A stretch of DNA of 64,000 nt from Gymnorhina tibicen (lineage: Eukaryota > Chordata > Aves > Passeriformes > Artamidae), in contig VXAZ01006873.1 in NCBI GenBank assembly GCA_013399875.1, forward strand, positions 62,001 through 126,000. The letters are read 5' to 3'. The position numbers were made by a program, and so were the translations under genes. Each line of letters begins with the position of its first letter. The stretch's first letter is position 1. The notes under the pieces were generated by a model, which did no database searches, was not told where the DNA came from, and saw nothing but the letters and a program-made list of their open reading frames with translations. This document shows positions 1 through 12,300 of this stretch, piece by piece.

Positions 1-3000
1 AGGCCTGTGACTTCCTTCTGTTTCTGAAGTAAGCTTAGACTTGTAGAAGAGCCCTGAGTGTAGCACGGAGTATAAACTGGGCTGTGCCCACACACAGCAG
101 GGTCAGTCACTAGAACAGAATCCTTCCTCTGCACCCTTCTGCAGGGGCAGCTTGTCTGTGTCCTACTCCTGTGTCCACTCATGTCTGGTGACTGTCACAC
201 AAAGTGGGGAAGCCCAGCTCTCTACTTCTCCTTCCACTCCTTTCTCACTAAAGAGTGATACTGTCAGAAATCTGTTTTCTCTCTACCTTGAGCTTTCACC
301 GAACTATGAGTAGATAAGCCATAAATACTTTACAGACCACTCAGATCTAGCTGAGTGATAGGAAAGTTCATCAAGTTAGCTGCTTAAAAGCTTTTCCAAT
401 GATTGATTTAAATCCTTGGCTTTTTAAATTAATTTAAAGTTTTCCCTGTTTCACATGCCAGATGAAACTCTGCCACTGTACATGATTTGGCTGAGGTTGA
501 GTTAGTTTTCTTCATGGTGGCTAGTATGGGGCTGTGTTTTGGATTTGTGCTCGTCATATTTTGACAAGTGGAAGTTAATTTAATTTATTGGAATAAAAAG
601 TCAATGCAATTGCACAATGAAGCTTTTCCAGCATTCACAGGTTAAAAGATGTCCAAGGCTGTTTTTAAAAATGGTAAACAGAAATGTACATGATCTCTTA
701 GTCAAAAATAGAAAGCTTTACCTTTACACCTGGTTGCTGAATCTACAAAAAATAATCATGATATTTTTTCTGACAATGTGAAAGTGGCTGGAATTCATCA
801 CAGAGATTTTTTCCTGTTAAAATTATAATTAACACCTTACGAGAAAAGATACTGCAAGAATAATGTAACCCTCCTATAAAAAAATCTTTTTAATGCAGAT
901 GCTTGTGCTTGATGATCTAATACACATAAACAGATATTTTCGATTTGTAAATATTTCCTTTTATTAATGTAGAAGTAACAAGGTGTACTGGAAATGTATT
1001 TCTGTTTTCAAAAGCATGTCTGTACCGCTATTACAGACCTAGGGAAAACCTCCGTACGAAGTGCTTCAGTTGTATCTGAGTCTCTGGTATTAAGTAGATA
1101 TTAGGCTTTCATGGGAACTAAGAGCTTCAGAAAATGGCTTTTAAATCAGGATGACTTGGCTGGGGAGTTTACACTGGCTCCTGTCCAAGCAGAAATATCC
1201 AAAAGAGCAAATTACACCTCCACACCCAGTTAGAAAGTCTTCAGGTATTAAGTTGTTTGTTAAGTAGAGTCATTGCGTTAGTAATTTTAGCTGTGTTTGT
1301 TCTTTGTGGAAGGCAACAGGCTCTTCCAGATAGTTTCAAAACACGGCAGGGCAAAACTTGATCTTATTAAAACTAAGTTTCTACATGAACTGTTGTTTCT
1401 CGCTTCACAGGTTTCCTCTGCTCTTCTCAGCCAAACTTATTGCTAATGTATTTTTCTCTGTAAAATATTTTTTCACAAAAATTTGTTTCAGAAACTGCCT
1501 TAAAAGCTCTTGCTTCAGGGAAAACAAGCAAAATCACAATTTTCGTAGCAGACTCATTTGTTTGTCTTTTTAGCCTTGTTACTTTATATTTCTCAAAAAT
1601 GGAAGAAAAACTGTACCTCTCTCTTGCAGAAAAGTCCTGTTACCTTTTTTTTTTTTTTTTTAATTACAAGGTGAATAAATCTGATAAATGCTTTTTAACT
1701 TTCTTAGACTTCTAAATAGAATGTATTACCTAAAGCTATAGCTCAGTTTTGGTAAATGAATACCTTATTATAGAAGTATGCTAAGAATTTATTTTATTTT
1801 CTGAATAGGTTTGTCTTCAGAAAGCAAGGGTGTCTTAATGATTACAAATAATAAAAATTTGTTTCACTTGGCCTTTTGCTGTTGTACTGGGAAATTTCTC
1901 TTGGAACTGTCATCTTTCCCCTGCATCAGCAATGAAACTTCCCAGCTAGTTTCAGTGAAGGGAAGGACTAACTCTAACTCACAGAGGTGTAACTGGAGGT
2001 ACAGTTCAGTTCAAAGGCTGATATATATGCAACCTACAAGCCCAACTTGTTCCTCTGGCTGCATGGGACTCCTCGCAGGAGGAGGAAAAGCAGGATTGTG
2101 TTTTGCAGAGGGAAACGGCGCTTTAACTCTTACCGTACGAAACCACAACGCAACCCAAAGGAAGTCTGCTGTGCAGTGCCTGGTGAAGATAACCTTCCCA
2201 ACAGAGGACTCCAGCGCAATGCCATGCCCTCAGTCACCTGTATATCTTCAGGGTGTCTGCAGACTACTGACATAACCTTGTGAGAGATGGAGCTGTGGCA
2301 ACCAGACATGCAGGAATTGCAGGCACAACTCCTTCAAACTTCCTCTGCCTTGCATACCACTGGAGAATTGCCGTGCAGGCTCCTTTCCCCTCACCAAGGA
2401 GCTCGGCTGTCCCTCAGGCTCAGTGACTACTGCTGACACCAGCCTGGGCGGTTTGAATTATGCCAGCTTTCACGGGTGATTCACCCTTCTCTTGTCCATG
2501 TCTCAAAGCATGTTCAAAATCAGCATATTTCAACTCACATATGGTTTCTAAGCCAGAAAAAATCCAGCTGCCATGGCTGTGGCTCATATGGTTAATTTCC
2601 AAGTTTAAGAGGCATGAATGCCTCCTTGCTGGCTGAATTTTTAGTCTGAAAATGACAGGATAGGTTTTCTTTTGCCTTCTCAGACCTCTGTGGAATTTCT
2701 TGTAAATTCAGCTGCAGCATAGACACCAGAGCTTGTTTTGCAAGATATGCAGAAGTGGGCTGGTAGCATAACTAAACACAGCATAAGCCTTGAGGCTTCT
2801 TTTCCAGCCAGCTGTCAAAGCTTTGAAACTATCGTGTGTTTAAGGCACTGAAAGGACTGTGGAGCATGAGCCTGATGGAATGTGTGGTATTCATTTATCT
2901 CTGGAAGCTTACAAGTCCTGCTTGATGAATTAGAGCTATATAGTGATGAAGCTAAAGATGAAAGAAGCTGCAAAGGAGTAAGAGCTTCTGCAATTATAAA

Positions 3001-6000
3001 AACTGCTTGAAAACTTGTGTTCACCAAGCAAAACTTTTGATTGAAAATACTTTAAGGGATGAACATTTGATCTTGTTCAGCAACTGATCCTGACTAGATT
3101 GGACCCTGATGGTGCTTGACTCCAGTATGATTTCTAACAATTGCTCTAGAAAAGGACAGTATTTTCCTTTGAATGGATAGTGTGAGCTCTGAAGCTGAAT
3201 CATGAGTAGATGTCTGACCCTGTGTCATAGGGGAAGGGTAACAGGAGAGGGAATTAGCCACAAGTACACCCTAACCACAGAATCTTCTTTTTTAGGTGTC
3301 AACGTTAGCTCTGTCCTAAGTGTCCACAAAGTTTTGCAGATGATTAGGCAACAAATTTGCAGCTAATGCTGTATGTAAACAGCCTGTATTACAAACTTTT
3401 TAAGAGTGGTTTAATCATTTGTGTATTTGCTTTGTATTTAGCCAAAATGTCAATCTGATGCTGCAAGGTGACTGCAAAAGCTGCTGAAGAATTCATCTAA
3501 ACACCCAAAAAACAAGGTTTAGAAATAGATCTGCCATGCTGATCATTTAAGTCATACAACATTGTTTCTGTGGTCACACCATGTGGAATAACTTCTGTAA
3601 GTGGAGAAATACATGTACAGTGTATTTCTTCAGAGGGATGGAAAGCCAGCTCACTGCAGGGCTTCAGCTGATGCTCTGTCTTGCTGAATGTCATCACCCT
3701 GTGCTCCCTCTGTAGTCACTGGGAGGAGATAAGTATCTCCAGCAAGTAATTGAGAATTTGGACGCTCTGATTCAACATCTACAGGAGACTTCCTCTCCAG
3801 TGGCTGCCCAGGGAGGCAGTGCTCATATTTGCTTTACCCAAGTTAAGTGTTTAAAGTTAAATGAGCTAAAGATTCCTGCAGACTAGCCAGGGAAATTCCA
3901 ATGTTTTCTTCCATCTTAATTTCCTTTTCTGTCCTGGAAAGCAAGTTACACAGAATCTGTATTTAAAATATGTGCGTTCCCTTCTGCAAATGAGACTGGC
4001 TACAAGATCTTTTTCTCAGAGAAATAATCAGGATTATTTATCTTATTGTTATCCCCAACTGCACTAAGACTTTACCCCAAATATTTTGGGAATGGTTTGG
4101 ACCCACTCAGCTCCTTTCCTCTTCAGCCATAAATTTTATGCTCCCACAGCTGGAGTTTCCAGCCTTACTGATGGATTCAGTTTAGGGGGTAGAAGGAGGA
4201 AAAAAACTACTCCTACTCCTCCTCAGATATGCATATTGTCTTTCTGGTTACTTCCTTCTGGGAGAATTAGTTTCTCTAAGGGATTGCTTTTCCAGTGCAT
4301 GGTTGATTGCATGAAGAAGGGGGGAGGGTGAGCAAAGCAGACTGTGGCCTGGTGTTCAGGGGATTTATGGTGGGTAGAAAGGGAATAGCATAGGAGTGTT
4401 TGGATACCGAGTCCAACATGCCCTCATCTATCACTCTTTGTCACATCGATAACCAGTTACAAAGAGTTTTTGAATGACTGTTGCCTACATCTTTTCTCTC
4501 TCCTCTCAAAGTCTGTTGTTGGTAGCATGTAATCAGCCATCTATGTATTTAAATCTAATTGCATATTTTAGATGAAAAGACAAGGAAAACTGGGAGCTCT
4601 TGATTAAAAGATGGAGACTGCTTTTGCAAACAGACACTGAGGAAAATATCTTGCAGCTCATGACTTCCAGGAGGAACAGCGAGTTGCGCCTGTTGTTAGT
4701 GTTACCACTTGTGACTGGGGGCAGAAAGGTCCATAGATATTTTCTTGGGCCATAATTATGCACATGAGTAGAAAATCTGGTCATTAGAGGATTCTCTAAC
4801 TTCAGCAAACTAAGCAAGAATCCAAAGCTGAAATCTGTATACTAGAAAAACACAAACTATAAATGCAGTACCAATTTTTCAGATGGAAGTAAAATAGACA
4901 TTAAACAAATAACCATGGGGAGCAATGGAATCTCCAGCACACAAAAGCTTTGCGTCAGGACCAGATATATTCTGAATTATGTACTTTGTTTCTAATGCAT
5001 GACAAGTAAAATTATTGTAATGGTCCCCTCTAGCCTTAAAACTATGAACTGCTTCCTCTGGTGCAGCAACCTAACTCAGCAGGCCAAGGGGAGAAGGAGT
5101 TTACTGCGCCAGCCACTGCTCTTAAAACCACGCCCCAAAGGAAAGGTGCTTGCGAGGAAATTGGTGTGGTAGGTTAATGAAAGGCAACAGTGACCAGCAC
5201 AGAGAGAGGATTCATTCATCCTGCTCTCTGAACAACCACAGCGTGCACCAGCTGGGGCAGGACGACCAGGAGAAGCATCTGGAAAATCACAACTGAGAGT
5301 GAAAACCAGGTTTCAAGAGTGTTCTCCCATTGGTGTTGGTGGTCCAGCTCTCTAGTTTTGCATCCTATGTCTGTGCAGAGACACTATCCAAGTGCCACCT
5401 TTCATGAAGGTGGTGCCTTTCTTCCCCAGGAAAATGTTTCAAGTGCAAACTCAGCTCACAGCACCCACCACAAATTGCTTATTTGCAGATTCCTCAAACT
5501 TTTCCGGATAGCTTCCTGCTCCTCAAAAACTGGTTGAGCATGCACTGTATAATTTTGTGAAGTAAGGAATAAAATCAGATGTGATTTATAAAAATTTGAA
5601 GATTTTGATGACCTTTCTTCAAATCATTTAAATTTTATGTCAAAATGTTAATTTTTTTCCATCAAATGAGAAACTCCAAGATTGTGCCAAGAGTTATAAA
5701 TAGATCAGATAAGATTTTCCAGTCATTTCTGGTGATCAACAGCAAAGAATAGCTGACATAATGTCCGTAGTGGGAGCTGGTGGGTTTGGTAGGATTTGTT
5801 TTTGAAGTATTGGCTTTTTATTCATGATAAATCATGACTGAATTTCAACAGGATTCTTAGAAACATTGTTCCCCCCTCTAATCGATGGATTTGGCATAAG
5901 TGGAAAGAGCTGTGTTTACTAAAGAGAATGACAGTCTGCTTTTTCCTTTCTTAGCAATTTCCATATCAAACTACCGACTGTGTCACTGTCTTTCTCAGCC

Positions 6001-6383
6001 GTTCCCAAAATCCAGTTGTACCAGTAGAGTGAGGTTGACTTATTACCCTTCTTTTAGCTTTTTTGACAGCGGTTAAGAAAAAGACTATTACCTTATTTTA
6101 GAAAATCATGTGTTTCACACAGAGGGAACCAATAGCATTCATAATATACAAAGTTCTCCTATGAGCTTATTATAGGCACCTAGTCCCATTATCCAATGTA
6201 TTCAGCGTTCCTTTATTCTGACAGGGTTTTTAATAGATTCTTTACATTTCTGGTTTTGTTTGCTGCTCCTTTCAAGTCTGAAATATCTGAGTAATTGCTT
6301 GGAGGGGAAAAAAAACCCAAATATTTCTTTTAAAGAAAGATTCTATTGCACACCACACAAAAATTTTCATGTTTTCAGGGTCA
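1..6383. other. Intergenic DNA, no supported gene
   Basis: AT-rich non-coding DNA. Open frames here are short, lack recognisable domains and are not flanked by convincing splice sites. The longest (1811-2275, +) has no family signature. There is a poly-T run near 1646-1662. A slightly GC-richer stretch at about 5040-5290 contains a CCACGCCC box but no coding signal. In mammals desmocollin genes lie on this side of the desmogleins, but I found no desmocollin exon on either strand. Confidence 0.6.
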
Positions 6384-6445
6384 GGACCTGGACTCAATGA
6401 TCCTTGTGGAACCCTTCCAACTCAGGTTGCTGTGATTCTATGATT
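6384..6445 (+). mobile_element. CR1 LINE 3'-end fragment
   Basis: A short solo tail of a CR1 retrotransposon. It shows the typical 3' UTR wording (gatccttgtggaacccttcc, then ctgtgattctatgatt). CR1 copies are usually 5'-truncated and end in short ATTCTATG-type repeats instead of poly-A, which is what is seen. It lies about 150 bp before a much longer CR1 copy in the same orientation. Confidence 0.8.
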
Positions 6446-6599
6446 TCCCATTTTTATTACCATTATTAATAATATTGCTACTACTATAAAACAATTATAC
6501 AACACTGTGATTTTATGAACATTGCTAAACCCAAATTCTCTTCCACAAAGAATAAAAAAGAGGAGTTAGAGATGTGCACGTGCCTGCAGGCTATGATCT

Positions 6600-9306
6600 T
6601 ACTGGCATAATGGAGACCAGAGACATGGTGGGATGGATCTTATGACTGGAGTGTTGGAAGGGAAGGGAAGGGAAGGATGGAGGTTCTTTAGCAAGGACAG
6701 GTAGGGAAGACAAGGAGATGGTGTTGTGCTCTAAGTCAATGACCAATTGGAGTGCATGGAGCTCTGCTTGGGGATTGATGAAGAGCCACCGAAAGCTTAA
6801 TGTCAGGATTAAAAGGAGGGGCAGGTGGTTTTGCAGTGGTGGTTTGCTACAGGCCATGGGACCAGGGAGACTGGAAGATGAGACCCTCTGTGGACAGATG
6901 GGAGCAGCCTTACATTCACAAGCCCTGGTGCTCACAGCAGTGCCTCAGCTACCAGGGTATCTGTTGGAGGGACAACATAGCAATTCAGGAAGTTCCTGGA
7001 ATGCACCAATAGTAACCTCCTTCTCCAAGTGACAGAGGAGCCAACAAAAAGAGGTGCTGTGCTGGACCTTGTTCTACAAACAGGGAGGGGCTGGTGGGGA
7101 ATGTGAAGCTCTGGGGCAGCCATGAATTGGTGGCATTTGAGATCCTCACAGCAGTGAGGAGAGTGCACAGCAAGTTCCCTACCTTGCACTTCAGACAGAT
7201 TTTGGCCTCTTCAGTCATCTGCTTCATAGAGCATCAGGGAATATAGTGCTGGAGGGAAGAGAGGCTCCAGAACACTGCTTAATATTCAAGGATAACCTCC
7301 TCTAAGCTCAGGAATGATGCATCCCAATGAAAAGGAAGTCAGGCAAGAACACCGGAAGGCTTGTGTGGATGAAAAAGGAGCTCCTGGACAAACTCAGACA
7401 CAAAAAGGAAGTCTACAGTGGGTGGAAGCATGGATAGGTAGTCTGGGAGGAATACAGAGAAAATTGTCCCAATGGCGAGATCAGGTTAGGAAAGCTAAAA
7501 GCCTGAGAGAATTAAGTCTGGCCAGGGACATGAAGGCCAACAAGAAAAGCTTCCATAGGTAGGCTGATGATACAAGAAAGACTAGGAAATACGTAGGTCC
7601 TCTCAAGAAGGAAATGAGAGATCTGAGGTACAAAGAAGACAGATGTACTCAAGGACTTCTGGTTTCAATCTTCAACAGCAATTGCTCCATCCACACCACC
7701 CAAGTCACTGCAAGTAAAGACAGGAACTGAGAAAATTAAGAACTGCCAGCTGTAGGAGAAGATCGGATTCAAGAACAACTAAGGAACCTGAAGATGCAGA
7801 AATCCATGGGGCTTGATGAGATACATCCCCAGGTCATGAGGAAACTGGACGAGGAAGTGGCTAAGTCACTATCCATCATATTTGAGCGGTTGTGGCAGTC
7901 CAGTGAAGTTGCCACTGATGGGAAAAGGGGGAACACAACCCAAATTTTTAAAAAGATAAACAAGAAAGACCTGACGAACTACAGGTCAGTCAGTCTTACC
8001 TCAGTGCCCAGCAAGACCATGGACCAGATGCTCCTGGAAACTGTGATGAGGGAAATGAAAAATAAGATTGTTGATAACAGTCAATGTGGCTTCACTAAGG
8101 GTAAATCATGCCTGAAAAATTTGGTGGCCTTCTGTGACCAGGTTACAAAGTTGGTGAATAAGGGAAGAGCAACTGATGTAATCCACCTGGACCCATGTTT
8201 GCATTTGACACTGTCTGGCACAACATCCTTTTCTCTAAACTGAAGACACATGGATTTGATGGATGGTCAGTTGGTCAATAATGAATTGGCTGAATGGTCG
8301 CAAATCAAAAATTGTGGTCAACTGTGGCTTGATGTCTGTGTGGAGACCACTGATGAGTGGCATTACTCAGAGCTGATACTGGGAATGGCACTGTTAACAT
8401 CTTTGTCAGTGTCATGGGCAGTGGCATTGAGTGCACCATCAGCAAGTTGGCTGCTGATACCAAGCTGTGTGTGCAATCAGCAGACGGAAGGGATGCCATC
8501 CGGAGGGACGTGGCCAGGCTTGAGAGGTGGGCCCATGTGCAACAAAGCAAAGTGCAAGGTACTGCAAAGTGCAAGGACCTGGGTTAGGGCAATTCCAAGC
8601 ACAAATACAGGCTTGGCAGAGAATGAATTAAGAGCAACCCTGAGGAGAAGAACCTGGGGCTGTTAGTTGATAAGTTCAACATGAACCAGCTATATGCGCT
8701 CGCAGCCCAGAAGCCACAACCTGAACTGGATCAAAAGCAGTATGGCCAGGAGGTCAAAGGAGATGATTCTGCCCCTCTGCCTGCTCTTGTGAGACACCAC
8801 CTGGAGTGCTGCATCCAGCTCTGGGGCCCTCAGCATAAGAAGGGTGTGGATCCATTGGAGAAAGTCCAGAGGAGGGCCATGAATATGATCAGAGGGCTGG
8901 AACACCTTTCCCATGAAGACAGGTTGAGAGAGTTGGAGTTGTTCAGTCCGGAGAAGGCTCCAAGGGGTGCCTTATAAAAGCTTTTCAGTGCCTAAAGGGG
9001 ACCTGCAAGAGAGTTGGAGAAGGACTTTTTACAAGGGCATGTAGTGATAGGACTAAAGGGAATGGCTTTAAACTGAAAGAGGATAAGTTTCTACTGGATA
9101 TACAAGAAATTCTTTACTGTGAGCGTGGTGAGACACTGGAACAGGTTGCCCAGAGAAGTTGTGGAAGCCTCATCCCTGGAAGTGCTCTAGGCCAGATTGG
9201 ATAAGGCTTTGAGCAACCTGGTCTCATGGAAGTTTCCCTATCTATAGCAGGAAGGGTAGAACTAGGTCATATTTAAGGTCCTTTTCAAGGGAAACCATTC
9301 TGTGAT
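6600..9306 (+). mobile_element. Long, decayed CR1 LINE (endonuclease + reverse transcriptase remnants)
   Basis: About 2.7 kb of one CR1 retrotransposon. The 5' edge is approximate and the 3' edge is the CR1 tail ending near 9306. In order it holds endonuclease-domain remnants (around 6800-7150, with an I-C-W-R-D-N block), a linker (7300-7560), the reverse-transcriptase core (7794-8243, with S-I-I-F-E-R, Y-R-S-V-S-L-T-S-V and G-F-T-K-G-K-S-C-L motifs), a later RT part (8357-8587) and the C-terminal region (8681-8977). These pieces lie in different frames and are separated by stops, so the copy is dead. The catalytic box normally reading F-A-D-D is L-A-A-D here, with the first Asp lost. Many small frames here are parts of this element and not host genes. 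Confidence 0.93.
6656..6676 (+). repeat. (GGGAA)n short tandem repeat
   Basis: A run of about four GGGAA units near the 5' edge of the long CR1 copy. It looks like local slippage and has no coding meaning. Confidence 0.8.
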
Positions 9307-12300
9307 AAGACGCTTGCCAGTAATTAACAAAAAAGGATAGACACAGTTACGGTCATGCCATAGTCCAAAGGTGGGAGGGCAAAAAGAGTATATATGGTTA
9401 GCAGAGTAGCCTGTCCTTGCAGAACACACAGTACCCTCTGTGTTGCTTCCTGGTTGGTCACTCTCCCAGACAACTTGAAGTCAGTGCTTGGTTGAAGTAG
9501 ACTTAGTTTTCACACACCTTTCTAAAGCTAGTTTGGCAGACTTGCATTTCTCAGGTACACAGCTGAATCAGTGGATGAAGCGTTCTGCCTTGCTGGAGTT
9601 CAGCTTATCACCTTGGTTGTGGGGTACAGAAACTGTTTATCAGCTTCCTGAGTGACTGGTTGTTTTCTTAGGTGTGTGCCAGTACTCAGTGCACTATAAA
9701 GTCACACCTCTCCATTTTCACCACTCTCATTCCTTGTCTAATTACATGCACACTGTCATATCTTGTGAAACCAACTGGATAACTTGCTAATATTATGACA
9801 ATGCTTCCTTTTTCTATTTTTTTTTTTTTGGTTGTTGAGGCATCAGTTTTATAGTTAACAGTGATTGAGACATTTTTAATCTTTGCTTCTTCTGACATCA
9901 TTTATGCATCAGAGTCATAAAGGTATAAACTGCTGGTAATTATTTACTTTTTACAGAACTAAACACTAGTGTGAAATCCAGTATTTGAAGACTTATTCTT
10001 AACACCTGCTTTTCTTTTGCTGGCTTCACCTTCCCATCTTTTGTCTTTGTGTAAAAGAAACCCCAATGATTTCAAAGTATCCTGGAAGCTCAAAGATGGC
10101 ATGTGGAGGGGTTGTGTGTTTTTTCTAAATTTGCTGCAAGAGGCAACTTTGTCTCAAAATCAAAGTTCAGAACATCTCTAGCTGAGAAATAGATGCAGAG
10201 GAAAGGCAAGGAGGGGATGACTGTGAATTCAGTGAAATGGCAGACAACTTAATATTGTCTAACATTGCATGGGTATCTCAACATCTTTCGGCAGATGCAA
10301 GGTGTTTATACATCCCCACCATACTGATTAATTTCTGAATGTGTGTTCAAGTACACTGTCATATTTCACGCATGGATTAGATATACCAAATGATCAGAGA
10401 TAGCACCTGGAATAATTTGTGTATCTTCCTAGCAGCAAGGGAGCTCTCCTCAGCAGTGGCACCAGAAGAGGAAGCTGGGGGTTGGGAAGGGTGGAGGGCA
10501 TGGTAAAGGTCTGGAGAATGAAAATTCCCACTGCAGGTACCAGGGGAGGATCTACCACAGCGACAAGGTCTGCCCTGAGGGACACCCCTGAGACACCCCT
10601 TAAGATGCAAAGGGGCTCAGTACCAGTCCCTGCAAGTACTGAAAATTCATACTGCCACTGGGGGTGTGTACCAGGCACTCATGGAAAAATATACATTTTT
10701 AGATTTGTATGGCTCAGGTCTGAAACATTTTAGCCAAAATGCCATGCAAACAAAATCAGAAAAATACATATCTGCTGGTTTAAAAGGGTTTTCTAGAGGC
10801 AATTTTCCTACATAAACCACCAGAGGGGGGGGGAATAGCAAAAAACCCCAACCAACCAACTAACCAACCGACCAATCAACCAAACAAAAAACCACTAGAT
10901 TAGTCAACATGGAGAACACCTATTTTCCTAGATTTTCCCATATACCTCGAATGCTTGTTCAAATGATTTAAACTAAGCACAACTTAAAATTTTTCATGTG
11001 TTCTTTAGGTATCATACACAAGGTGAGTGAGCACTTGGCATCAGTCTCTGCAGTCCCATTGGCTCCCCCTGTGCTCAGAGGCAGCACTGTTGTCACCATG
11101 GGTGTTGGGAACTGTGGTGTCTGTGAAAACTGGGAGTAGACAACAAAAAGCAGGGAGTTTTCACAGGTGTAGTAAAAAATGTGTTCATTAAACTGGAAAG
11201 CAGTAGGATCTGAAACTTTTCAGAGGTGCAATGCCCTTCCTCCATGTTATGGTGACCAAACCAGAAAATTAGTCTCTTAAGATTCAAAAGAAAACAGATC
11301 TGGATAAAATGCAGAATTTTATAAGAAATCTAAATCTCTGTATTGTATACACAATTAAGGCAAATTAATAGACAAATATTTTTGTAAGAAGTTTTTTTAA
11401 AAAGAAGCTTCAGTAAATACCGAAGTGGATATTTGCTTGCACAGAATCTCGGTCGTACATGTAATCCCAATAATTGCTTCCTTTTAATTACGCTTGTAAT
11501 AGGTACCCAACCCAGTCTAGATGTTCTTCAGCAACTTGTCTGAGATGTCCATGGGCCAGATTGCAACAGAAGCTGACAGAGGAACAATGGAATAACACAC
11601 CGTGAGCCTGCCCATCATCAAGTGACCAGCACAAGGGTTGGTCACATCTTCAGCTCACACAGAGTTTGGAACTCAGGCATAGATAAATCCCACCTGTCTG
11701 ACTAAGTGCTTGCCCAACAAAGGCACCACAGAGTGTGATGCTAGAAGCACAGTCATTTCAACTTTCTAAAGAGTCAGAAAGAGCCTTCTCTGGAGGCTCA
11801 TCTTAAAGCTGTCTGGAGCAGGTGACATTCTATTGACAATAGATGTATTTGTGATGCTTAACTTAGGCAGGTTATATGAACCTAGGCCTTGGAGGGATGT
11901 AAGGGAAAGCTGGTCCACACAGCAGGTGTGATAGGCATGGGAAATAGTAGACAGACAGCTTATTAAATGCTGCTCCAGCCTCAGGTGATCCCCTTTACAC
12001 CCTGGGGGAATTTATTTCTTGGACTTAGAGATGTGAGAAATCTCCACCATCTGCCTTTCAAAAGAGAGTATGCAAGGCCTAACAAACTAACAGGTGTTCA
12101 AAAGTACCTGTGTCAGGAGAATAAATTAGAAGCCTGATTCACATAATTTAGGACTACAGCTTCATGGATCTGGATTCAAATTTTCTGTAGAGATGCTTCT
12201 TGTTATACTATATATGGGGAAACCCATTTCACCTACAGAAACAGATTTCCCCTCACGGGACCTATTCCAAAGTTCATGAATTCAATTATCTCTGGGTCAG

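Noticed and set aside
1811..2275. 154-codon open frame on the plus strand
   Set aside because: No recognisable domain, no supporting splice structure, and amino-acid content like random translated DNA.
7794..8977. Frames with reverse-transcriptase similarity as a possible host gene
   Set aside because: They are pieces of one CR1 element in different frames, with a lost catalytic Asp and a CR1 3' tail.
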